Positions 1 through 6,502 of a stretch of 10,222 nt of DNA are shown in pieces. Made by a program: the position numbers and the translations under genes. Positions within the stretch are counted from its first letter, which is position 1. The number at the start of each line of letters is the position of its first letter. Origin of the DNA: Rubrobacter sp. (GTDB taxonomy: Bacteria > Actinomycetota > Rubrobacteria > Rubrobacterales > Rubrobacteraceae); NCBI GenBank assembly GCA_013817025.1, contig JACDDK010000025.1, forward strand, positions 1-10,222, in the 5' to 3' direction. The notes beneath the pieces were generated by a model. It was not told the origin of the DNA. It saw only the letters and a program-made list of their open reading frames with translations, and did not search any database.

Positions 1-1769
1 TCTACGTCTCGTACCGCAACCGCTATAACCGGCGGCGGCAGTACATGACGCAGTTCGACGGCGTGGTCGGGAATTTGGAGAAGCGGTATGCGGAGACGGA
101 TTCCGAGTACCGGCGGGAGAAGATCGAAGAGTACATGAGCCACGTTCCCTGCCCGAAGTGCAAGGGTGCGCGTCTGCGGCCCGAGGCTCTGGCCGTGACG
201 GTGGGGGAGAAGAACATCTCGGAGTTCACCGGGTTGTCGGTGTGGAATGCGCAGTGCTTCTTCGACGGGGTGGAGTTCACGACGCGGGAGTGGTTGATCG
301 GGGAGCGGGTCGTCAAGGAGATCCGTGAGCGGCTCGGTTTTCTGGTGGACGTGGGCCTCGGTTATCTCACTCTGGGCCGCTCGGCTGGAACGCTATCAGG
401 CGGCGAGGCGCAGCGGATACGGCTGGCGAGCCAGGTCGGGAGCGGGCTAGTTGGTGTGTTGTATGTGTTGGACGAGCCATCCATCGGGCTGCATCAGCGG
501 GATAACCGGCGGTTGTTGACGACGCTCGAGAAGCTGCGGGACCTCGGGAACACCCTGATCGTGGTGGAGCACGACGAGGAGACGATCCGGGCGGCGGACT
601 ACGTCATCGATGTCGGACCTGGGGCGGGCGTTCACGGCGGTGAGATCGTGGCTTTTGGTGGCGTCGAGGATATAGAGGCCGAGGAACGGTCCATCACGGG
701 GGATTTCCTCTCTGGTCGCCGGCGTGTCGAGCCGCCCGAGAAGCGGCGCGAGCCTACGGGCGCAATAAACGTGCTCGGGGCGATGGAGAACAACTTGAAG
801 GACGTGGACGTGGAGTTTCCGTTGGGGATCTTCACGTCCATCACAGGTGTTTCGGGGTCCGGGAAGAGCACGCTGGTCAACGAGATCCTGTACAAGGCGC
901 TCGCCAACGCCGTGAGCCGCGGCAAGCACCGCCCCGGCCGCCACGCGGGCCTGCGCGGCGTCGAGGACGTGGATAAGGTCATAGACATCGACCAGAGCCC
1001 GATAGGACGTACGCCTCGCTCCAATCCGGCCACGTACACGAAAGTCTTCGACCACATCCGCCAGCTCTTCGCGGCGACGCCGGAGGCGAAGATAAGAGGC
1101 TACAAGCCGGGCCGTTTCAGTTTCAACGTCAAGGGTGGGCGGTGCGAGGCGTGTAGGGGGGACGGTCAGATCCGGATCGAGATGCACTTCCTGCCGGACG
1201 TGTACGTCCCGTGCGAGGTCTGCAAGGGTCGCCGCTACAACACCGAGACCCTGCGAGCGACCTACAAGGGCAAGTCAATCTCCGACGTCCTGGACATGAC
1301 CATCGAGGAGGCCTGCGAGTTCTTCGCGCCCGTACCGGCGATCTCGCGCCGCATGGAGACCTTGCGCGACGTGGGCCTCGGCTACGTCCGGCTCGGCCAG
1401 CCCGCCACTACCCTGTCGGGCGGCGAGGCGCAAAGGGTCAAGCTGGCGAGCGAGCTCGGGAAGCGTGCGACGGGCAAGACCGTCTATATCCTGGACGAAC
1501 CGACGACGGGGCTGCACTTCGCGGACGTGGAGAAGTTGCTGCACATCCTGCATCGGCTGGTTGACAGCGGAAACACGGTCATCGTCATCGAGCACAATCT
1601 CGATGTGATCCGCTCTTCGGATCACGTCATAGACCTCGGCCCCGAAGGGGGGGACGGCGGCGGCGAGATCGTGGCGGTCGGCACCCCGGAGGACGTGGCC
1701 CGCGTCGATGCGTCGCATACGGGCCGGTTCCTGCGCGACCTCATGCCGGAGGTCGTGGCGGCGAGCTAA
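1..1769 (+). CDS. uvrA: UvrABC system protein A (UvrA), 3' part, N-terminus outside window
   Basis: Damage-recognition ATPase of nucleotide excision repair; it loads UvrB on damaged DNA in the cytoplasm. The reading frame is open from base 3, so the gene is cut by the left edge: 588 residues are present and roughly 370 of the usual ~950 are missing. Visible in order: the conserved NRY/RRRQY segment at the edge; the CPKCKGARLRPEAL motif (about 147-185); the first ABC signature LSGGEAQRIRL (393-425) followed by Walker B with LDEPS (about 467-482); the second Walker A GVSGSGKST (846-872); the zinc-binding cysteine pairs CEAC (1143-1154) and CEVC (1212-1223); the second signature LSGGEAQRVKL (1413-1445) and Walker B LDEPTTG (about 1491-1511). 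All key residues in this part are intact. TAA at 1767-1769 overlaps the stop of the convergent gene. Family assignment is certain. Confidence 0.98.
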   Translation, partial: YVSYRNRYNRRRQYMTQFDGVVGNLEKRYAETDSEYRREKIEEYMSHVPCPKCKGARLRPEALAVTVGEKNISEFTGLSVWNAQCFFDGVEFTTREWLIGERVVKEIRERLGFLVDVGLGYLTLGRSAGTLSGGEAQRIRLASQVGSGLVGVLYVLDEPSIGLHQRDNRRLLTTLEKLRDLGNTLIVVEHDEETIRAADYVIDVGPGAGVHGGEIVAFGGVEDIEAEERSITGDFLSGRRRVEPPEKRREPTGAINVLGAMENNLKDVDVEFPLGIFTSITGVSGSGKSTLVNEILYKALANAVSRGKHRPGRHAGLRGVEDVDKVIDIDQSPIGRTPRSNPATYTKVFDHIRQLFAATPEAKIRGYKPGRFSFNVKGGRCEACRGDGQIRIEMHFLPDVYVPCEVCKGRRYNTETLRATYKGKSISDVLDMTIEEACEFFAPVPAISRRMETLRDVGLGYVRLGQPATTLSGGEAQRVKLASELGKRATGKTVYILDEPTTGLHFADVEKLLHILHRLVDSGNTVIVIEHNLDVIRSSDHVIDLGPEGGDGGGEIVAVGTPEDVARVDASHTGRFLRDLMPEVVAAS

Positions 1770-3271
1770 GACTCAGGCGGCCCTTGCGGCCAGTCAATAT
1801 CTTTGAAAAGAAACACTTCCTTGCTAGCGGTTGCTCGGTTACGATACTCTCCTTGGTACCCGAGGAGGCGCAATAACAGCATTTCTAAAAGGTTCAGGCC
1901 GTACTGAGCAAGGCGGTGCGTTCGAAGAGATCCTTCTAGTCCACTATCCCACGAGCCATGGATGACCTTGTCGCGTTCCTCGATAAACCTGCCCAATTCC
2001 TCTGGACTGACTTCAAGATTCACTCTCTCATATAATTCTAGTAGAGCCTCTTTGACCGTTTTGCGGAATAAACCGTTTACTTGACCGGGTCCTACCCTGT
2101 TTGCCGACTCGAGTTGACATTTCTCGTCATCAGATAGGTTCTCGTTGTTCTCGATAGAATCGCGCAACAGTTTGCGAATGCTCTTGGCGATCTTACTGAC
2201 ATCGATCTGTTTCTCTTGGCCGACCTCTTCCAGTATAGTAGAGCTTCCGAGCATCAGGTCTCGGAATCGCTCCAGGTACATCGTGGTTAATGCCAACTTC
2301 TGCGTAGGAAAATTGGCTGAAAGTACATCCGCGTAGGAATTTACAGCTCCCTTGAGTCGTGATCTTTGCCCTTTGCTACGGCCTTGCCAAGCTTTCCAGG
2401 CGTGCTGCAGAAAATGCTCCAGCGTAACTACCTCATATATGCAGGATGACGTGTAACTTTCATCAATCGGGGTGACCATCCGCTTGTCGTAGATACGCCA
2501 TACAGTACCCTGTTCGGTTTCCGCTTCCCATGCAATTGGTTGTATCCTGCGCCCAGCATAGAAGCTGAGGAGCCATCCGCAATCGTTCACAGCCAACTTA
2601 ACATTCTCGTCGGCATCCTCTTGTAGGCGCTGCACCTCAAGGTAGGAGCTAGGTAGCACTTTGCCCCGAGACTCTGGGGCGGACAGTTGCTGCGTTGTTT
2701 TAGGGGAAATCTCGTGAAGGTAGAGCCTTACCCCGGCACCTTCCACTGTTGCCTCATCGACGAAATTTGGCACTACTATTTTGCACGCGCTGAGACTATT
2801 TTCCGAACTCAGAGGACCAACTGTAACGACATACGCAGGGGCGAGCCTGCTTATTTTCTTTTCTTCTCCACCTACGTCAATCGGTGCAATACTTCTTGAA
2901 TCCAGGGTGACTGCATTCATCTGTATCGGGAATTCACCTAGTTCGGTCGAGACGGCTCCGGAGAGCCGGTAGCGGGGTAGTGGCTCGAGTGGTCGAGTGA
3001 CGTGCCCGCTAATTACTTCGAACGACGCTTCGTCACAACTCTGTAAGCGAACTAAGATGGCTTCCGAGTCAGGTGATCTAAACTCCTCAAAGTCGCACAG
3101 AAGAGCAAATCGTACGCGTCCTGGACCTCTTGGTGCTTTCGACTCTGTAGTAGGCCCTTCGTCTACTTCTAACTCTATTATCCCCGTGCCTTCTAATCTA
3201 GCTGTCTTACCATCTACAAGGCGCTGCAGTAAGGAATCGGTTCCCTTCCACAAGTCCCATGTGTCTCCCAT
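1766..3271 (-). CDS. HEPN-domain protein, ApeA-like putative anti-phage ribonuclease
   Basis: A 501-residue soluble protein. The N-terminal ~250 residues look beta-rich and match nothing I recognise with certainty. The C-terminal third is helical and carries ERDKVIHG, i.e. R433-D-K-V-I-H438, which fits the R-(N/D/H)-xxx-H catalytic motif of HEPN ribonucleases. Length, layout (large N-terminal domain, C-terminal HEPN) and the helix around residues 335-355 (QKLALTTMYLERFRDLML) resemble ApeA-type abortive-infection proteins; this is inference, not a search result. I chose the ATG at 3271 because a strong AAGGAGA lies 9 nt upstream; an in-frame ATG at 3298 would add nine residues but has no Shine-Dalgarno of its own. 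No signal peptide or membrane helix. Base composition is near 50% GC by eye, against mid-60s in neighbours, suggesting transfer. The stop overlaps the uvrA stop. It could instead be a HEPN protein of a toxin-antitoxin or other defence type. Confidence 0.75.
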   Translation of the reverse strand: MGDTWDLWKGTDSLLQRLVDGKTARLEGTGIIELEVDEGPTTESKAPRGPGRVRFALLCDFEEFRSPDSEAILVRLQSCDEASFEVISGHVTRPLEPLPRYRLSGAVSTELGEFPIQMNAVTLDSRSIAPIDVGGEEKKISRLAPAYVVTVGPLSSENSLSACKIVVPNFVDEATVEGAGVRLYLHEISPKTTQQLSAPESRGKVLPSSYLEVQRLQEDADENVKLAVNDCGWLLSFYAGRRIQPIAWEAETEQGTVWRIYDKRMVTPIDESYTSSCIYEVVTLEHFLQHAWKAWQGRSKGQRSRLKGAVNSYADVLSANFPTQKLALTTMYLERFRDLMLGSSTILEEVGQEKQIDVSKIAKSIRKLLRDSIENNENLSDDEKCQLESANRVGPGQVNGLFRKTVKEALLELYERVNLEVSPEELGRFIEERDKVIHGSWDSGLEGSLRTHRLAQYGLNLLEMLLLRLLGYQGEYRNRATASKEVFLFKDIDWPQGPPES

Positions 3272-3280
3272 AACGATACG

Positions 3281-3287
3281 TCTCCTT
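3281..3287 (-). promoter_or_regulatory. Shine-Dalgarno of the HEPN gene, decides its start
   Basis: On the minus strand AAGGAGA stands 9 nt before the ATG at 3271. It lies inside the longer reading frame that begins at ATG 3298, so it argues for the shorter 501-residue product. No convincing -35/-10 pair is visible between 3288 and 3372; TACGAT at 3331-3326 is a possible -10 without a matching -35, so co-transcription from the gene upstream (101-bp gap) is possible. Confidence 0.75.
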
Positions 3288-3372
3288 GGAATGCGCAAAG
3301 CTGCCTATGTCGAAAGCTAGCATGGATCGTAGGACTCTTGCAGTTAGAAGGTCTTGTGCTGAGACTGCGTAC

Positions 3373-3822
3373 CTAAGCGCCGTTCGTGGCCTCAACGATG
3401 TCTTCGAGGGCGGAGCCGACGACTATCTTCTCCAGGCCCCGGATGACGAGGCGGGCGTCTTCGACGTAGTCGGTATAAGTGTCGTCCACGCGGGAGCGAC
3501 GGAATAGACCTTCGAGGATTTGGCCGAGGCGGTTGATGCCCCACTCCATGTACTCCTCCTTGTAGTTTGCGACGCGCACGACGGCGTCCACGCTCAAAGG
3601 ATCGAGGTTGCCGCGTTCGATTGTGGTGAAGACGTAATCGTATTGTTCGAGGATGTGGTCCACCACAGGGCGGGCGTCGGGCATGTCCTCACGCTCGAAC
3701 ATGAAGGCGTAGGTTCCGGCGATGATCTGAAGCGCCTTGTCCTGATGCTCGTAACCTCCCCTTGAATAAGACGTTATCACCTCGAACAACGCTCCGAACT
3801 TGTTGTTCTTCGTATCGTTCAT
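3373..3822 (-). CDS. Hypothetical helical protein, 149 aa
   Basis: I do not recognise this family. The product is a small, acidic, apparently all-alpha soluble protein with no signal peptide, no membrane helix and no cysteines. Charged and aromatic residues recur (YEHQDKALQIIAG, ANYKEEYMEWGINRLGQILEG), as in helical bundles. The start at ATG 3822 is chosen because TGGAGG (3833-3828 on the minus strand) lies 5 nt upstream; an ATG four codons earlier (3834) and a longer open frame reaching 3951 lack a good ribosome site and run into the divergent promoter region. The gene reads away from the 3942 gene and toward the HEPN gene, with 101 bp between. Its GC content and codon choice look native, unlike the HEPN gene, so I take it as the original uvrA neighbour. 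Function unknown. Confidence 0.7.
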   Translation of the reverse strand: MNDTKNNKFGALFEVITSYSRGGYEHQDKALQIIAGTYAFMFEREDMPDARPVVDHILEQYDYVFTTIERGNLDPLSVDAVVRVANYKEEYMEWGINRLGQILEGLFRRSRVDDTYTDYVEDARLVIRGLEKIVVGSALEDIVEATNGA

Positions 3823-3873
3823 ATCCGCCTCCATCTCGTATCGACCGCCGGAAGTGTACATTGCGCGTGGGTG

Positions 3874-3894
3874 CGGCGCGCTCGCGACGCGCCG
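3874..3894. promoter_or_regulatory. GC-rich palindrome in divergent intergenic region, possible operator
   Basis: Perfect 7-bp arms CGGCGCG (3874-3880) and CGCGCCG (3888-3894) flank CTCGCGA, whose last six bases TCGCGA are themselves a palindrome. It lies between the divergent starts at 3822 and 3942, ten bases upstream of the -35 of the rightward promoter, where a regulator could act on both genes. In GC-rich DNA such palindromes also arise by chance. Confidence 0.35.
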
Positions 3895-3904
3895 AAATTT
3901 CTCT

Positions 3905-3933
3905 TTGAAACCGGGTGGTGGGCCTGGTAGATT
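3905..3933 (+). promoter_or_regulatory. Sigma70-type promoter TTGAAA-N17-TAGATT for the 3942 gene
   Basis: TTGAAA (3905-3910) and TAGATT (3928-3933) are separated by exactly 17 nt. The predicted transcription start (about 3940-3942) coincides with the ATG at 3942, and no Shine-Dalgarno precedes it, so the mRNA is probably leaderless. Confidence 0.6.
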
Positions 3934-3941
3934 CAATGACC

Positions 3942-4811
3942 ATGAGCGCACAGAACTCGGATCCGATAGTAAGTCCGCATCAGGTCGTGGCGGCTGGTGC
4001 CGCGTCGGCGGGGGCGGCTGGTGTCACGTCGAGCTTTGGGGTGGCCGGGACCTTGATCGGGGCGGCTGTGACCGCCATGATCATCACGGGTGGCTCCGCG
4101 ATCCTGAAGGCTTACCTCGAGAACGCGACCGGCTCGGTCAAGAAGATGCCGGACGTGTTCCGCTCCCGCGCGAACCGCCGCAAGGCGGGACGGACGCCGC
4201 AGGCACCGAGCACGCTGCCCGACAATCCGGGGCTTCGGGACAACTTCATGGGCCGGTTGCGGGCCTCTCTGGGCTGGTTCTCGCGGTTGCCGTCGACGCG
4301 GCGGCGTTCCATACTGGTTAAAGGCTTGATCGCGGCTCTAGTCGCGTTCGTGATCGGGATGGGTGTCGTGACCGCCACCGAGAAGGGTCTGCTCGGGAAC
4401 ACCTTCGCCTGCGGTTTCTGGGGCGAGTGCTCCGGTGGAGCCACCCCCGGCTACAACGGCGCCGCGACATCCACCTCGGGCGGCGTGTCCACCTTTGGAC
4501 AGATCACGGGCGGCGGAGGCGCTTCGGAAGAGCAGAGCCCTTCAGCCGTGGACGAGCAAGGCATTCCTTCGGAGCAGGATACACCGTCGCAGGGTGCGGA
4601 GACCCCCTCGACTCCGGGTTCGGGCGCGTCCGAAGAGGGCCAACCGGTCCCTGAAGGCGAGACACCCCTAGACCCCGTACCCGAGGAAGCCCCGGTGGAG
4701 CCAGCACCGGGAGAAGAGGCTCCGGTCGAGCCGGTACCCGAAGAACCCGCCGCGCCGGAGACGCCACCGAGTGGCACCGAGGCTCCGGCTCAGGAAACTC
4801 CGGCTCAATAA
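3942..4811 (+). CDS. Hypothetical two-helix membrane protein with Pro/Glu-rich tail
   Basis: A 289-residue protein of no family I can name. Residues ~24-55 form an Ala/Gly-rich hydrophobic segment (core FGVAGTLIGAAVTAMIITGG). A basic loop with RSRANRRK and STRRRS follows, then a second membrane helix at ~123-144 (LIAALVAFVIGMGVV). A short CGFWGEC motif (C157, C163) comes next, and then a Gly/Ser stretch and a low-complexity Pro/Glu tail with EEAPVEP-type repeats to the end. By the positive-inside rule the basic loop is cytoplasmic, so the tail should be outside, within or across the cell wall. The ATG at 3942 fits a leaderless transcript; ATG 3936 and GTG 3915 are in frame alternatives. It is transcribed away from the 3373-3822 gene. 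It might be a wall-spanning or envelope-anchoring protein, but this is only suggested by the tail. Confidence 0.75.
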   Translation: MSAQNSDPIVSPHQVVAAGAASAGAAGVTSSFGVAGTLIGAAVTAMIITGGSAILKAYLENATGSVKKMPDVFRSRANRRKAGRTPQAPSTLPDNPGLRDNFMGRLRASLGWFSRLPSTRRRSILVKGLIAALVAFVIGMGVVTATEKGLLGNTFACGFWGECSGGATPGYNGAATSTSGGVSTFGQITGGGGASEEQSPSAVDEQGIPSEQDTPSQGAETPSTPGSGASEEGQPVPEGETPLDPVPEEAPVEPAPGEEAPVEPVPEEPAAPETPPSGTEAPAQETPAQ

Positions 4812-4972
4812 CGATACCCGCCTTCGGGGACGCTGCTTTGGTCATCCAACTTTATCTGCCTTGTACCATGACGGACTCGCCGTATCGGGCGGAGGCAAAC
4901 TTCGAGCGCCGGGACCGCCCCCGCAATCGGACGAAACATTTTTTCTATTCCGAAACGCGCTTGTCGAGTGAT

Positions 4973-4994
4973 CGCTGCACGATCTGGTGCAGCG
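4973..4994. promoter_or_regulatory. Perfect 8-bp-arm palindrome at promoter, candidate operator
   Basis: CGCTGCAC (4973-4980) and GTGCAGCG (4987-4994) are perfect inverted repeats around GATCTG. The site ends two bases before a TAGAAT -10 box and covers the place where the -35 would be, so a dimeric regulator bound here would control the 5012 gene directly. No T-run follows, which speaks against a terminator. Confidence 0.5.
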
Positions 4995-4996
4995 GA

Positions 4997-5002
4997 TAGA
5001 AT
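4997..5002 (+). promoter_or_regulatory. -10 box TAGAAT for the phosphodiesterase gene
   Basis: TAGAAT differs from TATAAT by one base and lies 9 nt before the GTG at 5012. A recognisable -35 is missing at the 17-18 nt position, where the palindrome sits instead. The start codon lacks a Shine-Dalgarno, so a very short or absent leader is likely. Confidence 0.5.
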
Positions 5003-5011
5003 AGCCGGGTT

Positions 5012-6502
5012 GTGATCGGACTATTGCATCCAAAACCCGCGCTCTTGCTGGCGCTGGACGGTATCCGACCGGACGTGTTGCGTGCCGCCATCCGCGAGGG
5101 CGACGCTCCGAACCTGGGTGCTATCGCTAAAAGAGGCGAGGCGGTCTGGGACGCGGTCTCGGTCTTTCCGAGCATTACCCCGGCGGCTACGGCGGCCATC
5201 GCCACGGGCGAGTCGCCGGCGGGGAGCGGCATCCTCGGTCACGCCTGGTACGACCGGAACGAGGAGCGCGTGATCGTGTACGGCGCAAAGACCGGGACCG
5301 TGATCGGGTCCGGTCCCATAAAAGTTTTCCACAACAACGTCTGGCGCATGAACCGCGACCACCTCTCCGCGCCCACGATCTTCGAGGATTTGCACGACTC
5401 CGGTATCGACGGTGCGTGCGTCAACTTCCCCGTCCGGCGCGGCCCACACGCCCATCCCGTGCGAATGAAAAGCGTGCAGGGTTACATGAAAAACGGTCGC
5501 TACCTCGGGAACACCGTGGACGGGCCGAAGGAATACTACATGGGCGACCTGTTCTACAGCCGTCCGACGGTCGTATCAGGAAGAAAAGGCAGCGGGGGAT
5601 TGAGACGTTCGGCGGGGATCAACGACGAGTACGCCGCCGAGGTAGGCGCGATGTTCCTGAAGGAGAAGCCCGCGCCGTTCAACCTCGTATACTTTTTCAA
5701 GGGGGATTCCATCACGCACCATCAGGGCCTCGCGGCGCAGCGGGCCTGGGTCCCGATCGCCGACGCCTACGTGGGCCGCATCTTCGAGGCCGGTGGCGGC
5801 GTGGACCAAGTGCTCGACGAGTACGCCGTACTAGCTCTCTCGGACCACGGCCACGACCCGCTGCACCGCACGGGCCGCTTCGTCGAGTTGGGCGAGGCGG
5901 GTAACTCGCGGATAGCCACCGGCCCGAACGTCCGGTTCGGTCCCGGCGTGGACGCTCTGGCGGTCCAGAACGGGCGCGCCGCCATGATCTACTTGAAAGA
6001 TCCCACAGCAGCCGCCCAGGAAGCCGTCGCCGACCGGTTCGTCAACCGCCGGGGCGTGGACCTCGCCGCGTGGGTGTCGGATGGCTGGCTCCACGTCCGT
6101 CGCCCGTCGCGCGAGCTTCGCTTCCGGCCCGGCGTCGTCGGCCCTTCGGACTCGTTCGGTCGCCGCTGGCAGGTTCGGGGGGATCTCCTGACGCTCGACC
6201 TGACCGTCGCGGACGGTGGATTGCGTTGCGGGGACTACCCGGACGCTCTGGAGCGGCTGTGGGGTAGCCTCACGTCCCCGCGCTGTGGAGACGTGGTGCT
6301 TTCGGCGACGCCGGGCCATACGTTCGGCGAGGTGACGGGCGGTTACCACGAGGCCAGCGACCACGGCTCGTTGCACGCTAACGACTCCAACGTCTTCGTA
6401 CTGGCGAGCGGGGTCGCCGCGCCGCAGCGGATCACGGACGTGGCCCCGACCCTGCTCGAACACTTCGGCGCGAACCTGCAGGAAGAGCGCATTGTCGTCT
6501 GA
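5012..6502 (+). CDS. Alkaline phosphatase superfamily protein, type I phosphodiesterase/nucleotide pyrophosphatase-like
   Basis: A 496-residue metal-dependent hydrolase of phosphate esters; the substrate cannot be told from sequence. The superfamily pattern is visible: first metal aspartate in LALDGIRPD (D16), nucleophile region FPSITPAATAAIATG with T56 as probable nucleophile, D232 in KGDSITHHQG with H236 or H237, LSDHGH (D278, H279), and the late SDHGSLH with H451. The usual Pro-Asn-His after the nucleophile of NPP enzymes is replaced by Pro-Ala-Ala, so the enzyme is divergent. There is no signal peptide or membrane helix, which implies a cytoplasmic enzyme, unusual for this group. GTG 5012 is chosen as the first start, just behind a TAGAAT box; there is no Shine-Dalgarno. 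Its last 11 nt overlap the next gene, indicating an operon with it. Confidence 0.88.
   Translation: MIGLLHPKPALLLALDGIRPDVLRAAIREGDAPNLGAIAKRGEAVWDAVSVFPSITPAATAAIATGESPAGSGILGHAWYDRNEERVIVYGAKTGTVIGSGPIKVFHNNVWRMNRDHLSAPTIFEDLHDSGIDGACVNFPVRRGPHAHPVRMKSVQGYMKNGRYLGNTVDGPKEYYMGDLFYSRPTVVSGRKGSGGLRRSAGINDEYAAEVGAMFLKEKPAPFNLVYFFKGDSITHHQGLAAQRAWVPIADAYVGRIFEAGGGVDQVLDEYAVLALSDHGHDPLHRTGRFVELGEAGNSRIATGPNVRFGPGVDALAVQNGRAAMIYLKDPTAAAQEAVADRFVNRRGVDLAAWVSDGWLHVRRPSRELRFRPGVVGPSDSFGRRWQVRGDLLTLDLTVADGGLRCGDYPDALERLWGSLTSPRCGDVVLSATPGHTFGEVTGGYHEASDHGSLHANDSNVFVLASGVAAPQRITDVAPTLLEHFGANLQEERIVV

Noticed and set aside
447..1187. Long minus-strand open frame (246 codons) opposite uvrA
   Set aside because: It lies wholly inside conserved uvrA coding sequence, has Arg/Val-rich shadow composition and no ribosome site; a by-product of GC-rich codons.
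1770..1795. Bidirectional terminator just after uvrA (GGCC-N5-GGCC, GACT...AGTC)
   Set aside because: The stem is only 4 bp, the outer arms are offset by five bases on one side, and no T-run follows on either strand.
3272..3298. Longer start (ATG 3298) for the HEPN gene
   Set aside because: The strong AAGGAGA lies inside this extension and correctly spaced to ATG 3271, and nothing like it precedes ATG 3298.
4887..4945. Possible terminator after the 3942-4811 gene (GGGCGG/CCGCCC and a T-run at 4940-4945)
   Set aside because: The six-base arms are 22 nt apart and the T-run begins about 20 nt after the stem, so it is not an intrinsic terminator.
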